A stretch of DNA of 64,000 bases, from assembly GCF_000710035.2 (NCBI RefSeq), contig NZ_JMJJ01000001.1:62001-126000 (forward strand), given 5' to 3'. A program made the position numbers and the translations under genes. Shown in pieces: positions 9,201-17,599 of the stretch. Numbering within the stretch: position 1 is the stretch's first letter; the number at the start of each line of letters is the position of its first letter. Under the pieces are notes generated by a model. The model saw nothing but the letters and a program-made list of their open reading frames with translations. It did no database searches and was not told where the DNA came from. The DNA comes from Pantoea ananatis LMG 2665 (GTDB lineage: Bacteria; Pseudomonadota; Gammaproteobacteria; Enterobacterales; Enterobacteriaceae).

Positions 9201-10275
9201 CAGCACCCAGACGGCGCAGGAGAATAGCGATCTGACGACCGGCTACGGCAGTACTTCTACGGCAGGTTATGAGAGTTCACTGATCGCAGGCTACGGCAGC
9301 ACCCAGACCGCCAGCTTTAAAAGTACGTTGATGGCTGGTTACGGGAGTTCGCAGACTGCCAGAGAACAGAGTTCGTTGACTGCCGGATACGGCAGTACCT
9401 CAATGGCCGGTTATGACAGCTCATTGATTGCCGGTTACGGTAGTACCCAGACGGCGGGTTATCAAAGTACGCTGACAGCCGGTTACGGCAGCACGCAAAC
9501 GGCCGAGCACAGTAGTACGCTAACGGCAGGTTACGGCAGTACTGCAACGGCGGGCGCCGACAGCTCCCTGATCGCAGGCTACGGCAGTTCGCTGACCAGC
9601 GGTATTCGCAGCTTCCTGACGGCGGGTTATGGCAGTACGTTGATCAGCGGACTTCGCAGCGTACTCACCGCCGGTTACGGAAGCAGCCTGATTTCGGGCA
9701 GACGCAGTAGTCTGACGGCGGGATATGGCAGTAATCAGATCGCCAGCCACCGAAGCTCGTTGATTGCTGGCCCGGAAAGCACCCAGATCACCGGCAACCG
9801 CAGCATGCTGATTGCGGGAAAGGGCAGCTCACAAACGGCGGGTTATCGCAGCACATTGATCTCCGGGGCAGACAGCGTGCAAATGGCCGGAGAGCGCGGC
9901 AAGCTGATTGCCGGAGCGGACAGCACCCAAACCGCCGGGGATCGCAGCAAGCTTCTGGCAGGCAACAACAGCTACCTCACCGCTGGCGATCGCAGCAAAC
10001 TCACGGCAGGCAATGACTGCATCCTCATGGCGGGAGACCGAAGCAAGCTGACGGCGGGCATCAACAGCATTCTCACCGCCGGATGCCGTAGCAAGCTGAT
10101 AGGAAGCAATGGTTCAACCCTGACCGCCGGGGAAAACTCAGTTCTGATTTTTCGCTGCTGGGATGGAAAGCGCTACACTAACGTGGTCGCTAAAACCGGA
10201 AAGGGGGGAATAGAAGCGGATATGCCTTACCAGATGGATGAGGACAATAATATCGTGAATAAACCCGAAGAATAA
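6212..10275 (+). pseudogene. ina: Ice nucleation protein gene, broken by a single-base deletion
   Basis: This encodes the outer-membrane-anchored, repetitive protein that templates ice formation. The N-terminal domain (about 160 residues, MKEDKVLILRTCANNMADHG onward) and the C-terminal cap (FRCWDGKRYTNVV to the final KPEE) are those of Pantoea/Pseudomonas ice nucleation proteins. Between them are 16-residue repeats of the AGYGSTxTA type. The frame breaks at about 7138: where sister repeats have GGCTACGGCAGC, this copy has GGCTACGGAGC, lacking one C. Translation from 6212 therefore goes wrong after about residue 309 and stops at 7267 (351 aa). From 7138 to 10275 the correct frame is open without a stop. 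Restoring one base gives 1354 residues, close to the roughly 1200-1320 of known family members. It may be a true pseudogene or a sequencing/assembly error, since the region is highly repetitive. An RBS (GAAGG) precedes 6212. Confidence 0.9.
6695..10149 (+). repeat. Tandem 48-bp repeat array of the ice nucleation gene (72 units)
   Basis: The array runs from the codon for the first A of ATYGST to the last repeat before FRCWDG. The span is 3455 bases; adding the one missing base gives 3456, exactly 72 x 48. Units code for 16 residues with AGYGST at the front and a TxT ice-binding-type motif; higher-order 48-residue periodicity is visible (for example 7081-7240 nearly matches 7368-7527). The last roughly 12 units, from about 9580, change character: the GYGST element fades and arginine or lysine appears at a fixed place (AGDRSKL, AGERGKL, AGCRSKL). 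This corresponds to the R-coils reported as needed for multimer formation. Confidence 0.93.
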
Positions 10276-10497
10276 TCGCCATAACAGAGGGAATGTTCGC
10301 GAGGGGACGGGAGGTTTAAACAGCGCGCAGCCAGGCTTAAAAAAGCAGAGAAGCGTGTTCTTGTTGGTTATTTATCTGTCCCTGAACACAGTAAAGCCGA
10401 CCTGAACGGCCTGTTGTGGTCCAGGCCGGCCAGGCCAACAATGCCAGGGAAAAGCAAAAAGGCCCATTGCTGAGCCTCTGCAAAAAGACCTGATGAC

Positions 10498-11751
10498 TCA
10501 GGGGCGCCAGACTGTGCCATCCGGAGTCCTGGCCATCGTCCAGGTCGGATTGCCGCCCTCGCAGGGGAATTTCGCCGCCAGCGCTTCGTTGATATCAATC
10601 CCTAACCCCGGCTTGTCATTGACGTAAGCATAGCCCTGATCCACTTCAGGACAGCCCGGGAAGACTTCACGTAGCGCATCATTCATTGGCGTGTATTCCT
10701 GAATGCCGAAATTAGGCGAGCTCAGATCCAGATGCATGTTTGCGCAAACCCCAATCGGGGAGATATCCCCAGGGCTGTGCCAGGCGGTGCGAACACCGTT
10801 TAATTCACTGTAGATGGCGATTTTTTTCGCCGGTGTGATACCGCCAATCGAGCTGATATGACAGCGGATATAATCAATCAGCTTATTGTCGATCAACGGC
10901 TTCCACTCATTCACGTTAACGAACAGCTCGCCCATTGCGATCGGCGTGGAAGACTGCTGGCGCAACATTTTCAGCCACTCCGTATTCTCGGGAGCAACCG
11001 GATCTTCAAGGAAGAAAAGCTGATAAGGCTCCAGCGCTTTAGCCATATGAATGGCATTAATCGGCGTAATACGTTCATGGGCATCATGGAGTAGCTCAAT
11101 GCTGAAACCCAGTTTATTACGCAGATGATCAAACAGACGCGGAATGCTTTTCGCATAGGCTTCCGGATCAAAATAGATCCCCGGGGCTTTGGTGCGAGGC
11201 GAGCGCTTGGGTTGAATATTTTTCGCTTTCACCATGCGATTGGCAATCAGTCGCAGGTCATCAGTACCGGCACCGCCGTACATGCCCATCTGGCAGCGAA
11301 TATACTGGTAGCCTTCTTCCATTTTGGCGCGAGCGCTGTCTTCCACTTCAACTTCATCGGCGCCATCGGTGTGCACATAGAGCGCAATACCGTCGCGACA
11401 TTTCCCACCCAGCAGTTCATAAACCGGCAGGCCAGCCTGTTTACCTTTGATATCCCATAGCGCCATATCAATGCCGGAAAGGGCATTATTCATTACCGGA
11501 CCATTGCGCCAGTAGCCACTCACTGCGGCGGACTGCCATATATCTTCTATTCTGGCGGGATCTTTGCCAATCAGAAACGGGGCAAGGTACTCATCAATGG
11601 CACTTTGTACGGCGTAAATGCGCTGGGTAAAGGTGGCGCAACCCAAACCGTACAGTCCGGGCTCATTAGTTTCAATTTTAACCACCACCAGATCGATGCC
11701 GCCCGGCGCAGTCAAAATTGTTTTTACATTGGTGATGAACAGATTGCTCAC
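10498..11751 (-). CDS. Mannonate/gluconate dehydratase-like enolase (RspA/ManD family)
   Basis: 417 residues, cytosolic enolase-superfamily enzyme. The N-terminal capping domain covers about 1-125, then the barrel. Metal-binding carboxylates sit in LLHDAHER, FFLEDP and MGELF, and a barrel-end histidine in AWHSPGDISP, all as in D-mannonate dehydratase/RspA relatives. Members remove water from an aldonic acid to give a 2-keto-3-deoxy acid; some have weak or no dehydratase activity, so the substrate is uncertain. It is divergent from idnO-idnD-transporter-gntR, and operator-like palindromes sit in the shared 324-base gap, which argues for joint control in a sugar-acid pathway. The final residues PTWTMARTPDGTVWRP are typical of the family end, so the gene appears complete. 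Confidence 0.85.
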   Translation of the reverse strand: MSNLFITNVKTILTAPGGIDLVVVKIETNEPGLYGLGCATFTQRIYAVQSAIDEYLAPFLIGKDPARIEDIWQSAAVSGYWRNGPVMNNALSGIDMALWDIKGKQAGLPVYELLGGKCRDGIALYVHTDGADEVEVEDSARAKMEEGYQYIRCQMGMYGGAGTDDLRLIANRMVKAKNIQPKRSPRTKAPGIYFDPEAYAKSIPRLFDHLRNKLGFSIELLHDAHERITPINAIHMAKALEPYQLFFLEDPVAPENTEWLKMLRQQSSTPIAMGELFVNVNEWKPLIDNKLIDYIRCHISSIGGITPAKKIAIYSELNGVRTAWHSPGDISPIGVCANMHLDLSSPNFGIQEYTPMNDALREVFPGCPEVDQGYAYVNDKPGLGIDINEALAAKFPCEGGNPTWTMARTPDGTVWRP

Positions 11752-11818
11752 ACTAGCTCCTTATTATTCAGAACATTAACCGCACCGTACTCATCTCTGC
11801 TACGCAGGGTTTAATGGT

Positions 11819-11835
11819 ATGTTGTCATACAACAT
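11819..11835. promoter_or_regulatory. Operator-like palindrome upstream of the dehydratase gene
   Basis: ATGTTGT-CAT-ACAACAT, 7-bp perfect arms around 3 bases, 68 bases ahead of the dehydratase start. It shares the 10-base core TTGTCATACA with a second site at 12050-12059. The shape fits GntR/FadR-family operators, and a GntR regulator is encoded at 15556. Confidence 0.6.
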
Positions 11836-12046
11836 TGCCTTTCTATCATAAATTTATCCGGCTTGAATTCTGCACTGCTATTTTTGTGACGGCGATCTAA
11901 TGAAACGTCTCAGGCTAAATGCATTGTTTTTATGTTTATTAAATACAATGACTTGATGGGTTTTTCTGTTAAGCATTTGTGATATGTGCCTCATAAATAC
12001 GCTTTGTGTATTGATTTAATCTGCCGGAAAATTCACCTTAATAAGA

Positions 12047-12063
12047 TAGTTGTCATACATATT
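12047..12063. promoter_or_regulatory. Second operator-like site ahead of idnO
   Basis: Carries the core TTGTCATACA (12050-12059) identical to the palindrome at 11819 but with less perfect arms. It lies immediately before the idnO ribosome-binding site (AAAGGTGG), a position where a bound repressor would block transcription. Confidence 0.5.
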
Positions 12064-12075
12064 TAAAGGTGGATT

Positions 12076-12843
12076 ATGACTGCAATGTTCGATCTGACCG
12101 GTAAAACGGCTTTGATAACGGGGTCCTCCCGCGGCCTGGGGTTTGCCTACGCCGAAGCATTAGCCGCTGCCGGGGCAGACGTTATTTTGAACGGCACGCG
12201 TGAAGCGGTGCTGAACGAGGCCGTTGAACAGCTTAAAAATAAAGGCTATCGCGTCTCCGGCCGGGTGTTTGATGTGACCAGTGAAAGCGCGATAGAGCAG
12301 GTGTTCGCCAGTCTGGATGAGCAGGGCATCGCAGTCGATATCGTAATAAATAATGCCGGGATCCAGTACCGCAAACCCATGCTGGAGCTGGAACTGGAAA
12401 ACTGGCAAAAGGTGATTGATACCAACCTCACCAGCGCCTTTCTGGTTTCGCGCGCGGCAGCCAAACGCATGATTGCCCGCGATCGGGGCGGCAAAATCAT
12501 CAATGTCGGTTCGTTGACCAGCCAGGCAGCCAGGCCAACCGTTGCACCTTATACCGCTGCCAAGGGCGGCATTAAGATGCTGACCTGCTCAATGGCGGCC
12601 GAATGGGCGCAGTTTAATATCCAGACCAATGCGATTGGGCCGGGATATATCCTGACAGACATGAACAGTGCGCTGGTGGACGATGCCCGGTTCGACAGCT
12701 GGGTGAAAAGCAGTAACCCTTCGCAGCGCTGGGGACGGCCAGAAGAAGTGGCCGGTACGGCCGTTTTTCTTTCATCGCCTGCCTCAGATTATATCAATGG
12801 TCAGATTATCTACGTGGATGGCGGCTGGCTGGCCGTGCTGTAA
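12076..12843 (+). CDS. idnO: Gluconate 5-dehydrogenase-like SDR
   Basis: 255 residues, classical short-chain dehydrogenase. The Rossmann cofactor motif TGSSRGLG is at residues 15-22, NNAG near 90, the catalytic Ser region around VGSLTSQ, and YTAAKGG supplies Tyr and Lys. The C-terminal GGWLAVL is the usual end. The best fit is IdnO, which interconverts 5-keto-D-gluconate and D-gluconate using NAD(P)H, as in L-idonate breakdown. A ribosome-binding site AAAGGTGG precedes the ATG. The next gene, an L-idonate 5-dehydrogenase-like enzyme, supplies the preceding step in that pathway. The exact sugar acid is inferred from this pairing. Confidence 0.85.
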   Translation: MTAMFDLTGKTALITGSSRGLGFAYAEALAAAGADVILNGTREAVLNEAVEQLKNKGYRVSGRVFDVTSESAIEQVFASLDEQGIAVDIVINNAGIQYRKPMLELELENWQKVIDTNLTSAFLVSRAAAKRMIARDRGGKIINVGSLTSQAARPTVAPYTAAKGGIKMLTCSMAAEWAQFNIQTNAIGPGYILTDMNSALVDDARFDSWVKSSNPSQRWGRPEEVAGTAVFLSSPASDYINGQIIYVDGGWLAVL

Positions 12844-12872
12844 GCGTTATTGACCCGGAAGAGGAAAAACAT

Positions 12873-13916
12873 GTGCACAGCATAATGACGCATGCCTGCG
12901 TGGCAAAGGGCAAAAAAGAGATCGCGGTTGAGCAGCGCGAACTGAAGTATTCGGATGATGATGTCGTTGTTCAAGTGGAGTGCGGCGGCATCTGCGGCTC
13001 GGATATTCATTATTACCATGAAGGACGTGCCGGATTATCCGTGATTAAGCAACCGCTGGTGATAGGTCACGAATTTGTGGGGCGGATTTTCCAGGCGCCG
13101 GCAGCATCAGGGCTAGAACCGGGACAAAAAGTCGCGATTAATCCATCACAGCCATGTGGTCAGTGTGAGTATTGTCGGGCAGGTAAACAGAATGCCTGCG
13201 CCACCATGCGCTTTATGGGGAGCGCCCAGTTCACTCCGCACGTGAATGGTGGATTTGCACAATATGTCGTGGTGCCTGCGAAGCAGTGCGTGACTTATGA
13301 TGAGCAGGTTCCGGCCAGCGTCATGGCCGTTGCTGAGCCTACCGCCGTCGTAATCCATGCGCTCAACGTGGCAGGCAGCATCGTCGGGAAAAGGGTGCTG
13401 GTGATGGGCGCGGGCCCCATCGGCGCCTTAGCGATTGCCGCCGCAAGCGCTTCCGGCGCGGCAGAGATCGTGGCGTTCGATCCGAGCGAGCGCTGCCGCC
13501 GCATCGCGGTAGAAATGGGGGCTGACTCGGCAGTGGATGCGAGCGATCGTGCCGCCGTTGCCCGCTACGGTGAAAATCGGGGATATTTCGACGTTACGCT
13601 GGAAGCCAGCGGAGCCGAAGCAGCGATTGAATCCAGTATTTTGGTTACGCGGCCTGGCGGCGTTGTGGTTCAAATTGGGATGGGAAAAAGTCCGCTTAAT
13701 TTCCCGGTAGCGCAGATGCTGGTAAAAGAAATTAGCTGGAAAGGCTCCTTCCGTTTTATCGATGAATTTGATGTGGCGGTGAAATGGCTGGAAAAGGGCA
13801 TTATCGATCCGCGTCCGATTCTTTCCGGCAATTATGCCTATCACGATATTGAGGCGGCATTAAAGGCGGCCAGTGATAAAACACAACATTCAAAAGTATT
13901 AGTTCAGTTTTCATAA
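12873..13916 (+). CDS. idnD: L-idonate 5-dehydrogenase-like zinc alcohol dehydrogenase
   Basis: 347 residues, medium-chain dehydrogenase. Catalytic zinc ligands are in GGICGSD and GHEFVG, the structural zinc cluster in CGQCEYCRAGKQNAC, and the nucleotide motif in GAGPIG near residue 180. It would oxidise L-idonate to 5-ketogluconate in the cytosol. The GTG at 12873 is favoured because GAGGAA lies 8 bases upstream; an in-frame ATG at 12885 is the alternative. An out-of-frame ATG at 12871 overlaps the GTG and ends after four codons. The gene follows idnO by 29 bases and precedes the transporter, in keeping with one operon. Confidence 0.85.
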   Translation: MHSIMTHACVAKGKKEIAVEQRELKYSDDDVVVQVECGGICGSDIHYYHEGRAGLSVIKQPLVIGHEFVGRIFQAPAASGLEPGQKVAINPSQPCGQCEYCRAGKQNACATMRFMGSAQFTPHVNGGFAQYVVVPAKQCVTYDEQVPASVMAVAEPTAVVIHALNVAGSIVGKRVLVMGAGPIGALAIAAASASGAAEIVAFDPSERCRRIAVEMGADSAVDASDRAAVARYGENRGYFDVTLEASGAEAAIESSILVTRPGGVVVQIGMGKSPLNFPVAQMLVKEISWKGSFRFIDEFDVAVKWLEKGIIDPRPILSGNYAYHDIEAALKAASDKTQHSKVLVQFS

Positions 13917-14058
13917 AATATCTCAGAACCTGTAGTTATTACTCTGGCTTAAAACATCGGTGATTGTCGCGGGTGAAGAGATCCTCACGCTCCGCGTAAG
14001 CGGCACTCGCCTGTCATTTAGTCGCCTGTTAACGCATCGTCGACCTCAGGGTGAAAAC

Positions 14059-15456
14059 ATGAGTCATTTAAATACCAACACCACAGAACGTAATACCTCT
14101 GATCTGGTCCGGGCATCCGTATCAGGATGGCTGGGTACAACGTTAGAATTTATGGATTTCCAGCTCTATTCTCTTGGTGCGGCGTTAGTTTTTCATGAAG
14201 TCTTTTTTCCCGAACAGTCGGGTGCGATGGCGCTGATTCTGGCAATGGGAACCTACGGTGCAGGTTATATCGCGCGAATCGTCGGCGCCGTTTTTTTTGG
14301 GAAAATGGGCGACCGTGTTGGCCGAAAAAAAGTCCTGTTTATCACTATCGCCTTAATGGGCGTTTGTACCACCTTAATTGGCGTATTACCCACTTACCAG
14401 CAGGTGGGTATTTTAGCGCCCTTGCTGCTGGTGGCGCTGCGTATTATTCAGGGATTAGGCGCCGGTGCAGAAATATCGGGTGCCAGCACTATGCTGGCTG
14501 AATATGCGCCCAAAGGGAAAAAGGGCATTATTGCCTCGCTGGTTGCCATGGGCACCAACTGCGGCACGTTAAGCGCAACCGCCATCTGGGCGGCTATGTT
14601 CTTTTTCTTCACCAATGACGAAGTCATTGCCTGGGCATGGCGTATTCCTTTCCTGGCCAGTTTCGTCGTGATGGGATTTGCTATCTGGCTGCGTTTCAAC
14701 CTGAAAGAAAGTCCGGTGTTTGAAAACGTTGCCGAGTCTGCCACCGTCAAGCCCCACGATCAGCCGGCACAGTCTGTTTTCCAGTTAATCAAAGGCAAAG
14801 CCTTCTGGATTGCTACCGGGCTGCGATTTGGTCAGGCGGGTAACTCGGGCATCATCCAGACCTTTCTGGCGGGTTATATGGTTCAGACGCTGTTGTTCAA
14901 TAAGGCGGTTCCCACCGATGCCATCATGGTGAGCTCGGTAATAGGATTTATGACAATTCCTCTTATCGGCTGGCTCTCAGACCGGATAGGGCGCCGTATT
15001 CCTTACCGCATTCTGACGCTGGGCTCGATTATTCTGGCTTATCCGATGATTTCACTCATCGTCGATAACGCGCAGGCGGTGAGTACCATCATGGTTTGCC
15101 TGATCGTCATTCACAATATCGCAGTGTTGGGCCAGGCGGCGATTGAAGGGATCACCATGGCAGAGATGTTTGGTTCCAGAAACCGTTTCGCGCAAATGGC
15201 CATCTCTAAGGAGATCGGTGGGCTGTTTGCCACTGGCTTAGGGCCGCTCCTGGCCGGTATTTTCTGCCAGCTCACGGGCACCTGGTATCCGATTGCGATC
15301 ATGCTGATCGGCTATTCCTGTATCGGCCTGCTGGCTTCACTGATAATGCCAGAGGTGGTGGATCGGGATCTTACCGCAGAGGCCGATGCCTCGGGCGGCG
15401 TGCCGGATGGTTGTCATCCTGTTGCCCCCTCGATCCGGGCAGGAAGCGGCGAGTAA
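14059..15456 (+). CDS. MHS-family metabolite:proton symporter
   Basis: 465 residues with about twelve hydrophobic segments. The frame is open further upstream, but the ATG at 14059 has AGGGTG before it and starts a normal N-terminus. The segment GWLGTTLEFMDFQLYS opens the first helix in the way typical of the metabolite:H+ symporter (MHS) branch of the major facilitator superfamily (ShiA, KgtP, ProP relatives). The loop 2-3 motif GKMGDRVGRKK is intact, and the second-half repeat reads GWLSDRIGRR. It probably imports the sugar acid handled by the neighbouring dehydrogenases. A paralogue with the same architecture is encoded at 27086. Confidence 0.86.
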   Translation: MSHLNTNTTERNTSDLVRASVSGWLGTTLEFMDFQLYSLGAALVFHEVFFPEQSGAMALILAMGTYGAGYIARIVGAVFFGKMGDRVGRKKVLFITIALMGVCTTLIGVLPTYQQVGILAPLLLVALRIIQGLGAGAEISGASTMLAEYAPKGKKGIIASLVAMGTNCGTLSATAIWAAMFFFFTNDEVIAWAWRIPFLASFVVMGFAIWLRFNLKESPVFENVAESATVKPHDQPAQSVFQLIKGKAFWIATGLRFGQAGNSGIIQTFLAGYMVQTLLFNKAVPTDAIMVSSVIGFMTIPLIGWLSDRIGRRIPYRILTLGSIILAYPMISLIVDNAQAVSTIMVCLIVIHNIAVLGQAAIEGITMAEMFGSRNRFAQMAISKEIGGLFATGLGPLLAGIFCQLTGTWYPIAIMLIGYSCIGLLASLIMPEVVDRDLTAEADASGGVPDGCHPVAPSIRAGSGE

Positions 15457-15555
15457 GGCAAGGTTGAACCCTGTCTGTCACTGCGTTAGCGCAGGACTTT
15501 GCTGGAAAGGATAAGATAGAATGGCGTCATGTAGGACATCATATGAGAAGGTGTT

Positions 15556-16266
15556 GTGAGCATAAAATCCATTCAGAAACAGAACGTCGTTAACGAAGTG
15601 TTCGAGCAAATTAAGGCGAAGCTACTGGACGGTAGCTGGTCCGCAGGCACGCGTTTACCTTCTGAAGCGGAGCTGACGCACTCTTTTAATGTCAGCAGGG
15701 TCAGTATACGCAGCGCGGTGCAGCGCCTGCGCGATCTGGGTATCGTGATTACCCGTCAGGGCAGCGGCAGTTACGTGTGTGAAGACTTTTCGCCACAGAT
15801 GCTTAATCACAATGCCAGACCGTTAATGCATCTGAGCCGGGAAGCCTTTAACGACATGATGGTTTTTCGCCAGACCGTCGAGTTTAAATGTGTTGAGCTG
15901 GCAGTGGAACATGCCACAGAAGAGGATATTGGCCTGCTGGAGCAGGCGCTCAATAACATGCTTATTAATAAAGGCGATTATAAGAAATATTCGGAAGCGG
16001 ATTACGAATTTCATCTGGCGATTATCCGCGCCTCTCATAACAGCGTGTTTTACAACGTGATGAAGTCAATCAAAGATATTTATTACTATTATCTTGAAGA
16101 ACTGAATCGCTCACTGGGCATTACGCTTGAAAGTGTTGAGGCGCACATCAAAGTCTTTATGGCGATTAAAAACCGCGATGCGTCCTCGGCGGTACAGGTG
16201 CTGAATGAGGCGATGAAACATAACGTGGTCGCCATCGATATGATTAAAAAAGAAGAGGGGGAATAG
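15556..16266 (+). CDS. GntR/FadR-family transcriptional regulator
   Basis: 236 residues from a GTG start preceded by GAGAAGG. The N-terminal winged helix spans about residues 8-75 (ALLDGSWSAG-like wing region, RLPSEAELTHSFNVSRVSIR recognition part). The C-terminal FCD ligand-binding domain follows, with an acidic/histidine metal pocket suggested by EFHLAII and the later VEAHIKVF. FCD regulators usually bind organic acids. As last gene of the sugar-acid operon it is the likely regulator of both divergent units through the TTGTCATACA sites. An imperfect ATGT-AGG-ACAT palindrome at 15529-15539, just ahead of this gene, could be an autoregulatory site. Confidence 0.87.
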   Translation: MSIKSIQKQNVVNEVFEQIKAKLLDGSWSAGTRLPSEAELTHSFNVSRVSIRSAVQRLRDLGIVITRQGSGSYVCEDFSPQMLNHNARPLMHLSREAFNDMMVFRQTVEFKCVELAVEHATEEDIGLLEQALNNMLINKGDYKKYSEADYEFHLAIIRASHNSVFYNVMKSIKDIYYYYLEELNRSLGITLESVEAHIKVFMAIKNRDASSAVQVLNEAMKHNVVAIDMIKKEEGE

Positions 16267-16511
16267 GCTGTTTCGCGCTGCGGGAACGCGAAAAAAGCCA
16301 CCCCTTCTGTAGGCTGAGGAAAACAGGATTCACCGTGACAGGCTTCTTATTGCCATTGCCCTGCTGGTCCGTTTTATCGCCAGTAACGCGCTGGTCTGGG
16401 TCATGAGCACGTAGCGATCCAGCATTCTGTAAGAAATGAGGGCGAAGCGGCAGGTTAGCCATAGGGCTCTTCCGACGTGAGTGGTGAAGTTAACTGTGGC
16501 AGAATAAACAA

Positions 16512-16534
16512 GGGAGCCAGTGGACCGGGCTCCC
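16512..16534 (-). terminator. Terminator after yecA
   Basis: On the minus strand a GGGAGCC/GGCTCCC stem with a 9-base loop is followed by TTGTTT. It begins 8 bases past the stop of the yecA-like gene. The neighbouring gap to 16266 holds another hairpin (16266-16299) after the GntR gene and no reading frame. Confidence 0.65.
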
Positions 16535-16541
16535 TCTTCAA

Positions 16542-17210
16542 TCAATGCAGGCAGCACTGCTTGTATTTTCTTCCGCTGCCGCAGGGGCAGGGATCGTTGC
16601 GGCCCGGCTGTTTTTCCGCAGTGACCGGCTGCTGCACCTGAGGAATCGCTTCGGGCTGTGAGATCCAGTAATCATGAAGCGCCAGGGCGGCAGGGCGGAT
16701 AGCATCAATGCTGCTTTCCATTTCTTCAGGCGTGAGCGCATCAACCTTTTCCAGATTCTCTTCTGTGCCGTGCAGGGCGATGGCGTCCAGTGAGTCCTGG
16801 AGTTCAGCAGGGAGTGCAGACCAGTCGGTTAAGGCCACGCCGCGCATATAGCCGTAGCACCACTCTTCAACGACGGTAAATTCCAGACCTTCCATTTCGC
16901 GCACGCCAAACAGGGGTTCAAACTGTTCTGGAAACTCAGACAGGCGGTCAGCAATGTCATTCATGTGCTGGAAACTGAGTTCCATAAAGCGCGTCATTTC
17001 GCGCTCATTACTCCATTTGGGAATATGCTTTTCGCCGCCCCAGAGCGCGACAAGCCAGCGGCTTGGCTCTACCGTCGTCGGACCTGAAAGCACGGCAGTA
17101 AGCAGGCCATCCAGTTCTGAAACATCAAGAATCGACGCTTCACTACCGTATTTTTCCAGCATATCTTCGAGCCATTGCAGCTCTTTTTCGCTTAACGGGC
17201 CTTCTTTCAT
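16542..17210 (-). CDS. yecA: YecA-like UPF0149 protein with SEC-C zinc motif
   Basis: 222 residues. The N-terminal UPF0149 domain includes the typical ELDGLLTAV and [10 protein letters not shown] segments. The C-terminus is a SEC-C motif, [19 protein letters not shown], the Cys-x-Cys...Cys-Cys metal-binding tail also found at the end of SecA. E. coli YecA has the same layout and is reported to bind metal and ribosomes; an equivalent role here is inferred from family membership. It starts at ATG 17210 with GGAGAT upstream. It stands alone between convergent and divergent neighbours. Confidence 0.88.
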   Translation of the reverse strand: MKEGPLSEKELQWLEDMLEKYGSEASILDVSELDGLLTAVLSGPTTVEPSRWLVALWGGEKHIPKWSNEREMTRFMELSFQHMNDIADRLSEFPEQFEPLFGVREMEGLEFTVVEEWCYGYMRGVALTDWSALPAELQDSLDAIALHGTEENLEKVDALTPEEMESSIDAIRPAALALHDYWISQPEAIPQVQQPVTAEKQPGRNDPCPCGSGRKYKQCCLH

Positions 17211-17599
17211 GGGATATCTCCGAACGTGTCTGGTGCAGCAGAAAATTTACTGCGTGTAAAAACGCGCAGTGTACACGCTTATTGCGCTGATGGCAGTGTC
17301 GTCGGGTTGCCCTGAACGGCAGCGGACTCAGCAGAGGCATTACCAGGCCTGCTATGTTACTCTTCGCGGCCTGCAATACGTTTTCCTGCACGATCGTGGC
17401 TATATCAGGCGCCAACCTGCTTCGTTTCCCTTACGTGTGTCCTGCCAGGGGTGACATCCTTCAGTAGGAAACGATGACCAGAAGCATAAAGATTTGGCTA
17501 ATCTGTGTCGATATAGGCACAGCGGAATAATCCCCCGGCATGATGCTGATATGAACGTTCGTCAGTGCCTGATAACAACAATAAAATGGGCGCGAGGAC
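17211..17599. other. Gene-free stretch between yecA and the serine hydrolase
   Basis: 389 bases between divergent genes. I see no coding frame with a plausible start and no recognisable operator; it presumably holds both promoters. Confidence 0.4.

Noticed and set aside
6695..10149. Regular 48-bp periodicity considered as a CRISPR array
   Set aside because: There are no unique spacers, the period is strictly coding and the translation is a known protein family.
10400..10440. GGCCGGCC-centred palindrome after the ice nucleation gene as terminator
   Set aside because: Arms are uneven and no T-run follows, so the support is too weak.
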